Positions 23,750 to 37,500 of a stretch of DNA of 64,000 bases are shown piece by piece. Made by a program: the position numbers and the translations under genes. This DNA comes from Neodontobutis hainanensis (Eukaryota > Chordata > Actinopteri > Gobiiformes > Odontobutidae). The stretch covers positions 2,235,001 to 2,299,000 of the forward strand of contig JALDNG010000099.1 of NCBI GenBank assembly GCA_024349245.1, given 5' to 3'. The notes beneath the pieces were generated by a model that was given only the letters and a program-made list of their open reading frames with translations, was not told the DNA's origin and ran no database searches. Position 1 is the first letter of the stretch. Every line of letters starts with the position of its first letter.

Positions 23750-24955
23750 AAAGTATATGAAGCTTTGGGAATTTCATTGTTTTCTGAATAAATTTGTCTT
23801 AAAATGTGATCTTATCTTTATCTTCATCTTTTCAAGTCAAGGGTATTGACAAACATAATGTGTCTAAAAATAATTAAACAATTATTAATTACATAAAGCT
23901 GGAAAGGGTTACAAAGTTATTTCATAGACTTTAGAAATTCCCCAGTCTACAGTTAAACAATCTACAAATGGAGACGCTGCTGACTGTTGTTTATCAAGAA
24001 GTGGACACCCAGTCCAAATGACAGCAAGCGCACAACATCAAGGAGGTAAAGAAACAACCCCGAATGACAGACACAGATTTGAAGGCTTCATTGAAACTTG
24101 TTAACATCTGTGTTCATGAGTCTACAATACGTAAAACACACAACACCATGAAGGAAGCCTCTGTTTACTAAAAAGAACATTGCTGCAAAAGAGCACACTG
24201 ACACTCCACAGTGGTATTGACAAAATATTTTGTGGACTGATGAAACTAAGATTGAACTATTTGGAAAAAACACCCAGTGTTACATTTGAAAGGGCACGGC
24301 ATATCATCATGAAAACATCATCCCAATTGTAAAGCTTTACTCCATCAGGGCCTTTCCTGTTTGCAATTATTGAGGGGAAGATGAATTCCCAAGTATATCA
24401 GACAATTCTTCAGGATAATGTGAGTCTGTACGTCAGCTGAAACTGTGCAGAAGGTGGGTGATGCAACAGGACAACAACCTAAAACACTGGAGCAAGTCCA
24501 AAACAGAATGGCTTCAGAAAAACAAATTCTGCCTTTTGAGTCAGAGCCCAGACCTCAACCCAATAGAGATGCTATGGATTGACTTGAAGAGGACCAAACA
24601 CAAGAGACATCCAGAGAATTTGACAGAGCTAAAGAAGTTCTGTCAAGAAGTATGGACTAAAATTGCTCCTCGACATGCAGGTCTGATCCACAGCTACAGG
24701 AAGCGCCTGGTTGAGGTTATTGCTGCCAAGGGGCGGGCAACCAGTTATTAATACTAAGAGTTCACTTACTTTCTCCACTGCCATTTTGAATGATGATTGA
24801 GTGTGTTCAATAAGTTTTTTTGTGTAATTCTTTTAGACACATTATGTTTGTCAATACCCTTGACTTAGATAAAGATCAGATTACATTTTAAGACAAATTT
24901 ATTCAGAAAACTATGAAATTACAAAAAGTTCACATAATTTTTCTTGCCACTGTAT
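23750..24955 (+). mobile_element. decayed Tc1/mariner element with long terminal inverted repeats
   Basis: Inverted repeats of roughly 150 bases flank the element (left 23750-23890 and right 24825-24955; shared core AGTCAAGGGTATTGACAAAC). The right end finishes in CACTG, as in fish Tc1 elements. The surviving transposase part (24458-24751) shows QQDNNLKHWSK and the SPDLNPIEMLW DDE-family motif. The N-terminal half is broken by stops. It lies in the 5' UTR intron of the ADGRF-like gene. Confidence 0.88.
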
Positions 24956-25446
24956 ATACATAATTCTTATTTCTGCTCTGCTCAGTGGTAGCTCCAGCTG
25001 AGGGTACTGAGTCAGTGAGATATACATGATTCTACCAATCTCATGTCTTAGAACCATTAAAATAATTTAGAAAATCTATATTTTTGGCCTAAAAACTACA
25101 CAGGGCTGGTTTGATTAAATGCTTTATATTTTTTACACAATTCAACTGAATTGAATTGCGAATATGAATGAAAACCTTTCTTTCACTCATAGTTAGTGTT
25201 TGGGTGAAGCCATTTATTGTCAAACAACTGTGTTTACTCTTTTTAAATCATAACAAAAAGAGAAAATACCAAATTATCCTGAGTAAGATATGTGCAAACA
25301 CACTGTCTTTTGCCTTAGTTTAACAAAGCAGAATGAATAGAAAGTATGAATAATTAATTTGATATGCGTGACCACAAAAAGACAAATGTGTACAGAAATA
25401 TGAGGAATTAACACAGAGAAAGGTGTAGTACAACTATTAACTGTAT

Positions 25447-25454
<8 letters not shown>

Positions 25455-25530
<76 letters not shown>
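25455..25530. repeat. (TA)n microsatellite, 38 units
   Basis: Pure TA array flanked by ACATCT and AGATGT, so the whole block is palindromic. Six-frame ORFs crossing it are artefacts of the IYIYIY translation. Confidence 0.98.
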
Positions 25531-25538
<8 letters not shown>

Positions 25539-25784
25539 ATTTTCTATTGTGGATAACTTTGGTTGTGTTAGTAAATTTATTTATTTTTGTTTGGTGCACG
25601 TGGCAGAGTGGTTAGCACTCCTGCCTCACAGCAAGAAAGTTGACATTCCAAGAGACTTCATTAATTGATAAAATCTCTTGGAAAGAGAGACGAAATGTCC
25701 AGAGTCCAGATGCTTTTGCTTTAACCATTTCTTCAAATATACCTGGATGACTGAGAACCATTACAGACACCCTTAGGGATAAGG

Positions 25785-26030
25785 TTAGGAGCTCCGTCAC
25801 TCAGGACGAGATAAGAGTAGAGCCGCTGCTCCTCCACATCGAGAGGACTATGTCTCTCGGCTGGCCTGGTTGGCATCCCCCTGGAAGAGCTGGAGGAAGT
25901 GTTTGTGGAGGAGGAAGTGTTTGTGGAGGGGGAAGTGTTTGTGGAGGGGGAAGTGTTTGTGGAGGGGGAAGTGTTTGAGGAGAGGGAGTCTGGGCGTCTC
26001 TCCCAGGCCCAGGATAAGCGTTTTAAGTTT
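25785..26030 (+). mobile_element. 3' end of non-LTR retrotransposon with 20-bp tandem repeat
   Basis: GGAGCTCCGTCACTCAGGA through GAGGACTATGTCTCTCGGCTGGC matches the 3' coding tail of the LINE family at 55765-56345. At 25900-25985 it contains four to five head-to-tail copies of a unit like GGAAGTGTTTGTGGAGGGG, an expansion of the element's own sequence. Confidence 0.7.
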
Positions 26031-27356
26031 TTAAGATAATATTTATTTGTCTTTTTTTTAAATCAAGTTCTAGGCACAAAATCTGGCATTTAATGGGTTA
26101 CACTTAAGAAATGCCATAAATATTTGTTAAGTATGGTGAGGACAGAAGCTAATAGGATTATATATTGTTAGATAATAATAAAAAGTCATTTTTGTGACTA
26201 CAGCCTGTCCAAACACCACCAAACACACTCACACATTAATTTACCAGTGTCACAGCCAGAACACCACTGGAGCCAAAGGGCTACAGTGGTGGCTAAGCCT
26301 ACACAACTGCTAGCTTGTCAGTCTTCATCTGCACCTGTCTGTACCAGCCTATTTTTTGTGTTGTTTTTCCACTGAATGTGATGCTTATCTTCATTGAGCA
26401 GGTTTGCATGACTTTGCATGTGGGCGGCCAAAACAAACACAGAGCTGGTGGTTTTCGCCTGCTTTTGTAACAGTGCACTGGTGAATGCTGCCAACATCAC
26501 CAGTATTTATATACACACTATGCCCACTTCATTTACTTGTGCAAAGACAAAAGCATTTACTATTACAGACTGTTATTCTCAGCTGCACATGGACAACCAT
26601 CAAGCAAAACACCATCAGCAATTGAGAACCACAGTTAGAGATTATCGTTGAGGCATGTCTTGCCCAAAAACAAACTGGGACTAAAATCTCTCTACAAATC
26701 AACATCAGTAATAATGTGATGATGACGAATTGCCCAGGTTTTGGTTAAGACAGTCACACACGTAAGTACTTTCACTGTAATATGTAGCAACTTTGTTTAG
26801 GAGCAGTGCCTGCAAGAAGAGTGGCTCTATTTAGATAAAATAGAACTATTGCACACAATTATTCCAGCTTATTTGACGTAGCTTACTACCCACAATGTGT
26901 GACTGTGGAATGAATGAATAATGGATAAGTGCTTTGACTCCCTAAGTCTCTTGGGAGAAAAGCGCAATATAAATCTGATCTGTCATTATTATTAATATTA
27001 ATATTATTATTATTGTTAGAGACCAGAGCGTATTGAGCAATAGCAAAACCAGTATAAGTATTATACACTGCAACTAGATCAAGAGATGTTGTTTTTATAG
27101 TTCTTATAATCACTTCTTATGATATTGTTGATTTATTTATTATTTACTCATCTCAACTTCTAAACTTATCAGAAAAACCCTATATTTCTAAGGGACTGAT
27201 AAATAATAAGTAACAAATATAAATTTTGGTGAATACTTATGCTCAGAAATACATACTATACTTTTTGGAAACTTTTAATGTCACGTGATATTTCGCAGAC
27301 CATGTATAAACCTTCTGTCTGTTCAATAAGTCACAAAACATAAAAAAAGTTCTTAC

Positions 27357-27450
27357 CTTTACTTTCAGCCCACCAGAGAAATCAGAAACTTGGACCATAA
27401 ATGCTCAACAACGCATCTGACTTTCCTTCGAGTGAACTTGTAAGCTGTCA
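27357..27450 (-). other. candidate 5' UTR exon of the ADGRF-like gene
   Basis: The coding start at 23452 is preceded five bases upstream by an acceptor (CTCTCTCAG/GAACA ATG), so a non-coding first exon must lie further 5'. Minus-strand sequence ending GCTGAAAGTAAAG/GTAAGAAC at 27357 is the best donor in the upstream region. The 5' boundary is a guess, and no TATA box is visible. Confidence 0.35.
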
Positions 27451-27685
27451 GTATGGGCTCATCTGCCTGAAGCGCAGGGTGCGTGTTTGTCTGGCTTTTG
27501 CACTGAAACCCATTTGCATTATTGGCATATCTCCATGCCCCCTGTGCTGCTCAGCCTAAGCACAAAGCCCTTTCAAATTTTCATGGACATTTGTTTAACA
27601 AATCGTGCGTCTCCTTCAGGAGGTCACAACTTCCACCTCATTAAGTCACACTTTAAATCTCAGGTTTTTAATAGGGTCAGGCTAT

Positions 27686-27689
<4 letters not shown>

Positions 27690-27767
<78 letters not shown>
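27690..27767. repeat. (TA)n microsatellite, about 39 units
   Basis: Pure TA array 5' of the ADGRF-like gene. ORFs across it are artefacts. Confidence 0.98.
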
Positions 27768-27769
<2 letters not shown>

Positions 27770-27770
<1 letters not shown>

Positions 27771-30375
27771 TTGGTGCTGTTTCAGTGTGGAAAAAAATGT
27801 TTCCAGTGCTACTTTCCACATTTTGTTGGCAGCCATTAGGCATTAAATCACATTTTGTCATTATGTCAAGTCAAACATTTATATTTAGATTTAGATTGCA
27901 CATTTGCCTGAACAGACTGGACTGTAAGGCTATGCTACACATAAATGCACATTTTTGCAATGTGTTTGTACTTTTTATTCACACGTAAACAGGTTGGTTG
28001 ACGGTCTTACCATTTTAGCACCTGAGCGCTTTTCATGAGTTTCAGTTACATGAGTTTTTCCTGTTATGGGCGCCATTATGACTTTTGACCATTCAAAAGA
28101 CAGAACAGCAATGATGTGAACTGTTAATTGCTATGTGAACGCTGCTAGTTTTTTATCACTTGAAAACCATGGCAGAGACTTTACCTGCTTTTCATTTATT
28201 CATTTTTTCATTATAATTTTTATTCTTCACAATACTAATACATTACAACAAACTGAAGGTCAGAGCTTACTTTTTTAGCTCCGGACTTCAGCGTCAGAAT
28301 AGCAGTTTACTCGTTGTGATTAATTTGCTCATATTTATCCCTGTTTTACGTTGCCTCACTTTTCTCTGTTGAATTTATCTTCTTTGCTCTGTGTTAAATC
28401 ATAGGGCTGAATAGACTTTGTCCGTTTTATTGGCAGCTAAAAACCTCCTGTTGAGAAGCAAGAAACAATTGCATACTTCTCGTTTAAATAGTGTAAACCC
28501 AATCTTACAAATGAAGTGGTAAACCTCAGATAGATAAACTTTACTGACCACTAAGACCAGAATATTAATATTTAGCCAACTGAATAATGAGATGGTAAAT
28601 TTAAATCTACATACTGGCTGTGTATTTAAGAAAAGCAGGTTAATTATTTAGTACTATATGTATTGTGTTGTTTTTAGAATTACTTATTTTCCCCAAAGTG
28701 AGTTGAGTATTTAAGTCATTATTAGGTATTTGAATTATATCTGTATTGGTTAACCCACTTAATACTGCAAGAGATAACAATTTCACAGTTTAAAGCATAG
28801 ATTCTCATTCATACTCAACTCAGTCAATGCACACCTTTAAAAGAGTGCTGTCCACATAAATAAACTTTTAAGAAAAATATCCGTTGGACATGACTATTGC
28901 CATTTTGCCCATTTACATTTGTCTAAATTCAAAAATCACTTCACTCTGAAAGGTGTATTAAAAAAATCTCAATTGCTTGGCCTAAGAAGCACAAACACTT
29001 CTTGTCCAGGCCCAGAAACTGTTACATCTGATTTTCTTTTTAATCCCCCAAAATGTAGAGCATTAATTAAGCATTTTACATTAGCATGGACCAATGGGAA
29101 GTGCTCCTTTTTCCAGAAGCAAGCATGTGTTTAGCAAAACTTTTGCTGTGGGCTGATTATTCTCATCTATTGATTCCTGTTACACTAAGCTATTGGTGAT
29201 TTAACTGTCAAACTAAATGTCATCACAAAACAATACAGCCTGTTTTAATCTAATGTGTGCTGTCTACATGCCGGCTCATAATGGCAGCACAGAAGTAAAA
29301 GGTTTGCATAATGTCAAGTTGCTTTTACATTTTATGAGAATCATGATAATCATTTAAGAGTATAGTTTCTTTATTTTCTTTATTTAGTAATTTTGTCTTT
29401 AAACATATTCACTGTTGTAATTTGTAACTGTTTCCATTCACAGGAGGGAAAAAGAGGAGGTAGTCTGGGGTTCCAGACAGTTCCTCTTTTTTAACTCTCA
29501 GTTATATCACAACAGAGGATTTTCACAAAAAAGAAGTACACACGTTTCCCTTGGACTGTGGTTGGATGACTTTTCATGTTCTTCCTTCTTCGCAATTTTG
29601 TGCTGTTTCTGGTGATTTTGGCCACGTCACCTTTTTATAGCCAAATTTTTTCATAAAGGTACTTAGAATAATTGGACTTTCCTGCTCAGCTCATATAAAC
29701 ATATTTATGCATCTCTGACTTTGATAAAAATTTGGATTAATTCGATTTTTACAAATAAATTTGGAATTAGATTGTTTTGTTTTTTACGTTTTTCAGAATA
29801 CATTTTTTGATTGTTGATACTTTTTGACATTGTGACATCTTCCTTTGGGAAGATTTTGAAAATTTCAGGGTGAAGACGATGGTACAAAAGATGCAGGACT
29901 TGAGCCAGTGCAAGTATCAAGAGGCAGGATTTATATGCCACGGGTTTACTTTTATGTATCTATTAAAAGTAGAAGAAAACTTTTAACCACAGATGCTAAT
30001 ATAGAAATACAGAAAATGTAATTCTAAATTTATATATCTATACAACATACAATTTTTAATTATGAGGATTTTTAGCAAATTATTACTATTGCTAGCTGTA
30101 GATGTGTTTTTGAACTTGATAAAGATGACAAAAACAGTAATAAGCAAAGTGGGAGCGAATAAAAAAAAAATTTGGTGTAAAAGTTAAATTCTAAAAGAGA
30201 GCAGCGCCGCTAACACAAGGATAGTGAAGTGAGCAGCGAGGCTAAGTTAAGCTCAAATTCTCAGGTTTCTGCAGGGTCGAACATGTGATCAACGGACTTT
30301 CAACAAGCCCACATGCCCAAATTACGGCTTAAAGAGCATCAACGCTGTGTAACGCTGTGGGTAATGGCTCACTCT
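27770..30375. other. intergenic stretch without recognised features
   Basis: AT-rich DNA between the 5' end of the ADGRF-like gene and the LINE at 30790. I see no exon with conserved protein features and no RNA gene. ORFs here are 60-80 codons and look random. Confidence 0.5.
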
Positions 30376-30379
30376 TTAT

Positions 30380-30770
30380 GTCCAGCCCCTTTTACGGGAA
30401 TGAGTTCAGGACTGTATTTTCACAATGCTCCAATCAGATTTCAGCTCCTGATCAGCTGTGTCCTGTTGACGTTCCTGTGTTCAGATTCTTAAGCCCTGCT
30501 TTTTCCTTGTTTAAGCAAATTTTCTTGTTTTTCTCCATCCTTAATCCTAACATGGATAATTTATTTAGCCTTGTGCTGTCCTGGCTGTAGCATAATTATT
30601 TATTTATTTTTAGGTTAACCAGTGCTTTTGTGCTTTGATAAGGCTGTGGTTGTAAAAAATAAGAGGTAGTCAGTAGATTAGTCATTTGATTGTAATGTTT
30701 CAGGAAATAAACAAAAATGATTTAGAGAATTTTTCAAATTATGTCTCTTTTATTTTAAATAAATTTAACC
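30380..30770 (+). repeat. interspersed repeat, copy 1
   Basis: It shares a run of similar blocks with 39805-40130 (CAGCTCCTG.TCAGCTGTGTCC, GTTTAAGC, TTATTTTAAATAAAT) in the same order and orientation. Neither copy codes for protein. The family is not identified. Confidence 0.6.
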
Positions 30771-30789
30771 AATAATTGTGTTGAATAAT

Positions 30790-32815
30790 TAGCAATTAAA
30801 TAAAATTATATATTTTATTAACTTCAATAACTTCATGTAGAGTGACCAAGCTCTTCACCCTATCTCTAAGGGAGCGCCCAGCCACCCTTTGGAGAAAGCT
30901 TATTTTGTTCGCCTGTATCCGGAATCTTGTTCTTTTGGTCATGACCCAAAGCTCATTTCCATAGGTGAGAGTAGGAGCGTAGATCAACAGGTAAATACAG
31001 AGCACATTGACTGCATTTCTGCAGCAGCTGCACCAATCCACTTCAACTTCGCACTCCCTCCTTCCCTCTCTTGTGAACAAGAGCCCAAGATATTTAAACT
31101 ACACTTGAGTCAGGAACTCTCCACCAACCTGAAGGGGGCAAGCTACCCTTTTCCGTCTGAGAAACATGGGCTCGCTGTGAATGACACAGTTGAATTCCTT
31201 CTACAGATCCACACATGTGAACTGGTTGGGCAAACTCCCATGAACCCTTTAACACCCTGGAGACGGTGTAGAGTTGATTCAGTGTTTCACGACCGGGCAA
31301 AAAAAACAGATTTTTCCTCCTGAATATGAGGCTGAAACTATCAGCATAGACTTTCCCGGGGAGGCAAGGAGTGTGATCCCTCTGTAGTTGGAACACACCC
31401 TCCAGGCCCCTTTCTTAAAAAGAGGGACCACCGGTCTGCCAGTCCAGAAGTACTGTCCAATACCACCACGCGATGTTGCAGAGGCATGTCAACCAAGACT
31501 GCCCTACAACATCCAGAGACTTAAGGTACTCAGGGCGTATCTCATCCACCCCCGGTGCCTTGCCACCAAGGAGCTTCCCAACTACCTCAGTGACTTTGGC
31601 CTGGGTGATGGACGAGTCCACCTCCGAGCCTTCAGCCTCTGCTTCCTCAGAGGAAGACTTGTCGGTGGGGCTGAGGAGATTCTCGAAGTATTCCTTCCAC
31701 CGTCCAACAATGTCCCCAGTTGAAGTCAGCAGATTCCCACCTCCACTGTAAACAGTGTTGGCAGGGCACTGCTTCCCCCTCCTGAGGGGCCGGACAGTTT
31801 GCCAGAATTTCTTTGATAGTCCTCCATGGCCTCACCAAACTCCTCCCAGACCCGAGTTTTAGCCTCCACAACCACCCGGGCTGTAGTCCATTTGGCCTGT
31901 CGGTACCTATCAACTGCCTCAGGAGTCCCACAAGCCAACCAGGCATCCCTTACTTCGGGTGTCCAACACCGGGTTCGAAGGTTGCCGCCACGACAGGCAC
32001 CAAAGACTTTACGGCCACAGCTTTGAGTGGCTGCATCGACAATGGAGGTGGAGAACATGGTCCACTTGGACTCAATGTCTCCATCCTCCCTCGGGATCGG
32101 GTCGAAGCTCTGCCGGAGGTGGGAGTTAAAGATCTTTCTGACAGAGGGCTCTGCCAAACGTTCCCAACTCACCACCAAGTGGTGATCAGTTGACAGCTCC
32201 GCCCCTCTCTTTACCCGAGTGTCCAAGACATACGGCCAGAGGTCAAATGAACAAAGTTGATCATCGATCTCCGACCTAGGGTGTCCTGGTGCCATGTGCA
32301 CTCATGGACACCCTTATGCTTTAACATGGTGTTTGTTATGGACAAACTGTTGCTAGCACAGAAGTCCAATAACAGAACACCGCTCGGGTTCAGATCCGGG
32401 GGGCCGTTCCTCCCAATCACGTCCCTCCAGGTGTCACTGTCGCTGCCCACGTGAGCGTTGAAGTCCCCCAGTAGAACGACAGAGTCCCCGGTCGGAGCAC
32501 TTTCCAGCACCCTTCCCAGAGGCTCCAAGAAGGCACTGCCATTTGGCCCGTAAGCACAAACAACAGTGAGAGACCTATCCCAGACCCGAAGGCACAGGGA
32601 AGCGACCCTCGCGTTAACCGGGGAGAACTCCAACACATGGCGGCTGAGCTGGGGGGCAATGAGCAAACCCACACCAGCCCGCCGCCTCTCACCGCAGGCA
32701 ACTCCTCTCGAGGATTTGGGTTCCAGAGCCCAAGCTGTGCGAGGAAGTGAGCCCGACAATCTCTATTCGGTATCTCTCAACCTCCCGCACAAGCTCAGGC
32801 TCCTTTTTTTTTCAT
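30790..32815 (-). mobile_element. decayed non-LTR retrotransposon (endonuclease plus RT fragments)
   Basis: Read on the minus strand: APE-type endonuclease remnants (32759-32211) with LLGDFNAHVG and DTLGRRSMI; a middle region (32301-31726); RT N-terminal fragments (31621-31415, GGKAPGVDEIRPEYLKSLDV); then LPGKVY and a C-terminal LTYGNELWVMT motif (31080-30796). Frameshifts and deletions, including loss of the YADD block, make it inactive. The clade is not resolved. Confidence 0.85.
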
Positions 32816-33720
32816 TTCTATAAAGGGTTTTGAACTGACTATCACTTAGGACCTGTTTGCCTTGGGAGACCCTACCAGGGCCATATAGACCCCGACAACA
32901 TAACTCCTAGGATCATTCGGGCACTCAAACCCCCAAAATTACAAACAGGATATTTTGAGTAGAAAAATTCATAGAAATAGCACAATTCTACTTTATTGAA
33001 AGTGTTTTTCAAGCACTTTTAGGCCTTTTTCTGTTGTAGAGTACTTTCCAGTCCTTGAGTCTGTGTGTCTAAAATTCTAAAAAGTCTAAAAAGTAGTTTC
33101 AAGCTTTGGAACACTGTATAAGTCTCTGCCCCTTCTCCAGGCAATTTGTTACAGAAGGGACATTAGAAATGCTTTTTTTTTACATGTGTATATTTAAAAC
33201 ACAAAAAATACAACATTAAAAAGAACCCTGTTAATGGAACATAAATGTAACAAATAATAACTTCCAAGTTCTTATTGCAGTTCTTTTGTGGAGGTTGGAG
33301 TGGGTCTTGTCCTGGGAGATGTTCAAATGTAAGACCAAAGCCATAGGCTTCTAACACATGAAGGATAATAACACAGTAGGGTTTCTGGATCAGACCGGTT
33401 TAACCTTTTTTTGAACGTGGTTCTGTTTGACATGCTGAGCAGTTCGAGTCAATTTGTGATTGAGTCAACAAGTGCACGGATGTGTGTAAGCCGGTTGTGC
33501 CTTCTCTGACTGATTTGATTATCAAAGTAAAGTAAGAGAAGTTGTTTTGCATCTACTTTGTGGGCATTTTATTTTGAAATGACTCACTGATTACTTTAAA
33601 ATGTAAATGACATGTTATGACAAAGGATTGGGGCTGATTTTATGTGTCGCTTGCGCAATAATGTTTTTGATAGTGGATTTTACCAACAAAAATACCTTTA
33701 TATGTAGTAGAAAAGGTTTA
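32816..33720. other. intergenic stretch without recognised features
   Basis: AT-rich sequence between the LINE and the inverted-repeat element. No coding or RNA signal seen. Confidence 0.5.
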
Positions 33721-33721
33721 A

Positions 33722-34075
33722 GTAAAAGCATTTGGACTTTCAAGGTGAAGACGTTTCGTCTCTAATTCCAAGAGACTTTATCAATTCTGAGATCATGAAA
33801 GGGAGGTGTGACTCCAAACGTGAGAGTTGACTTGTTAAGGCTCAGAACAGTCGTTAGTGATACTGCTCCAGTTACACCTTCCTGGTCCATCAGGTTTGGT
33901 TTCAGAGGAAATTCCTCCCTCTAGAGATATAACCTCAGCTCTCTTACCAGTTGATCTCAGAATTGATAAAGTCTCTTGGAATTAGAGACAAAACGTCTTC
34001 ACCTTGAAAACTGAGTCCAGATGCTTTTACTCAAACCTTTTCTTCAAGATAACCTGGATGACTGAGAACCTTCAC
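33722..34075. mobile_element. short inverted-repeat element related to the Penelope-like termini
   Basis: Arms of about 85 bases (33722-33804 and 33941-34030) are inverted copies built on AAGGTGAAGACGTTTCGTC and TCTCTTGGAATTAGAGAC. The interior matches flanking sequence of the Penelope-like copy at 19001-20095. It is followed by AACCTGGATGACTGAGAACC, which also ends other copies. Confidence 0.7.
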
Positions 34076-34159
34076 AGCAGCAGGGAAAGTGTGCAGCACT
34101 GGCTTTGGCAGGATCGGATCGATTTACCAAAATCAAGTTCAGTGCCAATAATGTGGCTT

Positions 34160-34165
34160 TTTATT
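34160..34165 (-). promoter_or_regulatory. candidate adgrf5 poly(A) signal (AATAAA on minus strand)
   Basis: TTTATT on the plus strand lies 336 bases past the adgrf5 stop codon. It is the most plausible hexamer before the inverted-repeat element. Confidence 0.35.
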
Positions 34166-34500
34166 ACATTGAGAAGAGTAACTGAGAACAAGTTCCCTGT
34201 ATCAAACTGCACCCAACACTCCTGAAAACAAGCAAACATGACTATATACATGACAATTGTTTTTTGGTTGTGAAAACATAAAAAAATATAAATTTAGTGC
34301 AAAGTTGTAGTGACATGATTAATTGACATAAAAAATAGTTTACATATTTGATCACTGTACAAAACAATAGTTGGTGAAACAAGGGAAAAGACTGTTCATT
34401 GTAAACAAAGTCACTTGAATCTTACAGAATACATAGAATATAAGTAAAAGCTATGTAAAACAGTTAGTAACAACCCCAAAATAACTTTGTAAATTGTGCA

Positions 34501-37500
34501 TCAAGTGTTGAGGGTCGAGGAGTTCCCTCCTGAGGACACATTGTAACCATCTGAAAAACAAAAGTCAGTCTGAGTTCTCATGCTCAAAGAAATGATCTTA
34601 TTTTTGATTCTCTTAACGCCACTATACCTCTGCCTCTCCCCAAGTTTCGTAAAAAGCCCAGTGCACCCGATGACGATGACGGTCCACCGCTGGTGCTCTG
34701 AAAGTTCATTCAAAAAACCAAAACATAAACCAGCAGAAAGGTAGAAAAGGGAAACTAAATGTGCACAATGAAGAAACTTGCTCTTACCCTTGTTGCATGT
34801 GAACTTGAGTGTGACGGTGACATTGCTTCTCGCACCTTTAAAATGAAAAGCACAAATGAGTCACTATGAAATGTAATACTTAAAGTGCCCTTTTAGCTGC
34901 ATTACTGGCTGATTTAACTGTTCTCATTAAATTACCAATCCAGCTGGACAAAGCAAATCAAGTCATTGTCCATGTGCACAAGCAAAGAGGGATATTTTGG
35001 TCTGTGTCCCACTGAAACCTGAGTTATATTCACTGAACCAAGTTACCCTGTAAGCCAGTTTAATTGGAAAAACAAGCTCACGTGAGAAAAAAAAGAGCCA
35101 AAGTTAAAATTAAGCCAAAGTTAATGCTACCCTGCGTAACCAGCAGAGGGCACAGATCCCTTTCTGTGCAACCCATTGATAGCGTCACTGGCGGTCCTTT
35201 GATTTGGACAATTTTTAATATTATATGGTCATGTCATAGTTTTCACATAATATCACATTCACATTACTCATAAAACGCTGCCTGGAAAGCAAAGGGCATA
35301 TAAGCTACTGTGCGCCGCTGCTCGTCAGTGTAGAGAGTGGATTAATAATCATTTTGCCAAAAGTTGCTGTACCACCACTGAATGAACTAAATGATAGACA
35401 TTTCTGTGTTCAAAAAGAAAACCCCGAAGAGAGGAGGAAAGAGTGGATTTATGCTGTATGTATACCCTGTATCTGTAGGGCTGACACATTACATCAAAAT
35501 TTATAATACAAAATTTGTGATATATTCAAGTTGTAATAAAGCAAGAATAAAATTGCATTAGTCAATACAAAATAAACATTAAACATTAAAATTGAGAATT
35601 TTAATGTTACAGAATTTAGCTGTTTAAAAAAAATTAAATGAAATAAAATAATGTCATGTTAAAGTTAGTACCTTTTTGTCCAGGAGCGTTCCAAATATAA
35701 GTATGAAGAGACCCTTCAGAAAACAAAACAATTAGCTTAGACAATAAAACAACAGAAGATGGATTACAAAGAAGTAAAGGACGACATTAAAACTTGTTCA
35801 TACCTGGAGTGAATTAAATAATGCGAAGCAAACATGAAGTCCAAAGTTCCGGCTCACCATGGTTCCCACTCCAAGACACCATGTTAATCCAAAAAAAGGT
35901 GTGAGGAACGCCAAACAGCGAATAATTACCACCATCACATGTTTCTCCTCTGCTTGTGTCCCGCTCACTGCTGACCTTCTACTGAGGATTTTGTAGATGA
36001 CCACACACAAAATCAGGAAGTTTATCACTACTATGGTCAATGCTGGGATTACGAAGGCCAGGAGAGCTTTGGACGGGTCCCAGTTGAGCCAGCAGACATT
36101 GTTTATCTGTATGTAATGACCTTGTCCTTTAGTGGAAGCAATAGTGACAACTGCGATAATAACAGGTGCTCCGTAGCCAAGGGAATACCCAATGGCCAAC
36201 ATGGTTCCTTTTCTCATACTACTGTCAAAGACATTGATTGTACGATAGAACAGCAGCAGGGCTGAGACCAACATCCAAAAGAATAAAGCCAGGTAGAATA
36301 AATGGATGAAGAAAGTTGCTGCTGTGCATGGAGGGTCTAGCTTTTTGTCTGAAATGGCTGCACCAATAATAAACCATATGTTGGCGATCAGCAGAGACGC
36401 AGCGATGTTAACAATAGTGACATGACGCATGTAGGAAACGCTAGGCTTTCGGACTTTTCGCCACACGGCCGCTTCAATTATAAGGCATATGACTAAGGAA
36501 GCCATTGATATTGAAACTCCAGCATAGGTTATGATGTCCAGGGCAAGCTGTTGTTCTGGTGGAAAGGTGGCATTTGTTGACATAAGTATAGAGAATGAAG
36601 TCAAATGGTTGCAGCTGCAGATCACGTTATTGTTACTGCTGTTCACCAGTTTACAGCCCTGGTCATCCCATCCACCAGAGTTATTGAACAGGCGGAAGTT
36701 CCAGAAAACGCACTGCGGGCTGAACAGTGTGTTGTTTATTAGGTTAAAGGTGAAAGACACATTGTTACCTCCAATGGTGCTGACATCATCAACGTTAGCA
36801 TCGTTGAATTTGACAAGAGCAACTTTGGCATTGATGAGTAATTTAGATAAACTCTGCTTGTCAATGGCTGGGAGCACATTATTCATTGAATCAAAGGTTA
36901 CTACGGTGAGTTTGTTGTTTTGTTGATTAGTCTGTGGTATGTCGATCTGTACTGAACCATCTCCTACAAATCTGCCATTGAATGAAGTCTTGTTTAACAC
37001 TATATGAGGTGTCTCAATAATAGCAGAGGTGCTGTTAAGTCTTTCTGTAAAACGCTCGAGAGTGAACAAAAATCTGGAGCTGGCAGCAATAGAAGAAGTC
37101 ACAGTGCTTGTTTTCTTCTGAATATAAGTTTTGTTATTCAGTGTATCCCACGATGTCTTATTTAGAGTCAAAATACTCGAAGTATTTAGGATGTCCTAAA
37201 AAAGAATGAAAGAGAACCTTAGAACATTAAAAAATAAATAAATAAATTTTGATGGGCAATATATTGCCTTAAAAAACATCTAAATAAACAATACTATTGA
37301 GTTGACAGGCTTTTTTTGTACTTGGCAATATTTAAATTAAATTTAAAAAAAAATCAATCTCACGTACCTTCTCTAGATTGGTTCCACATTGGTGGAATGA
37401 TCTACCTGCTGCTACAAGATCAGCAGATTCTGTAGACATCTTTAAAAAACGCCTGATATGTATATATATATATATAAATATATATATATATATTAGTATA

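Noticed and set aside
24458..24751. functional transposase gene
   Set aside because: Only the C-terminal part is open. The N-terminal half contains stops and the element is a decayed Tc1 copy.
25408..25599. protein-coding ORF of alternating Ile-Tyr
   Set aside because: It is a translation of the (TA)n microsatellite. The same applies to ORFs at 27487-27988 and 62150-62363.
31726..32301. host gene with 191-codon minus-strand ORF
   Set aside because: The flanking fragments show APE endonuclease and RT motifs. It is part of a decayed LINE.
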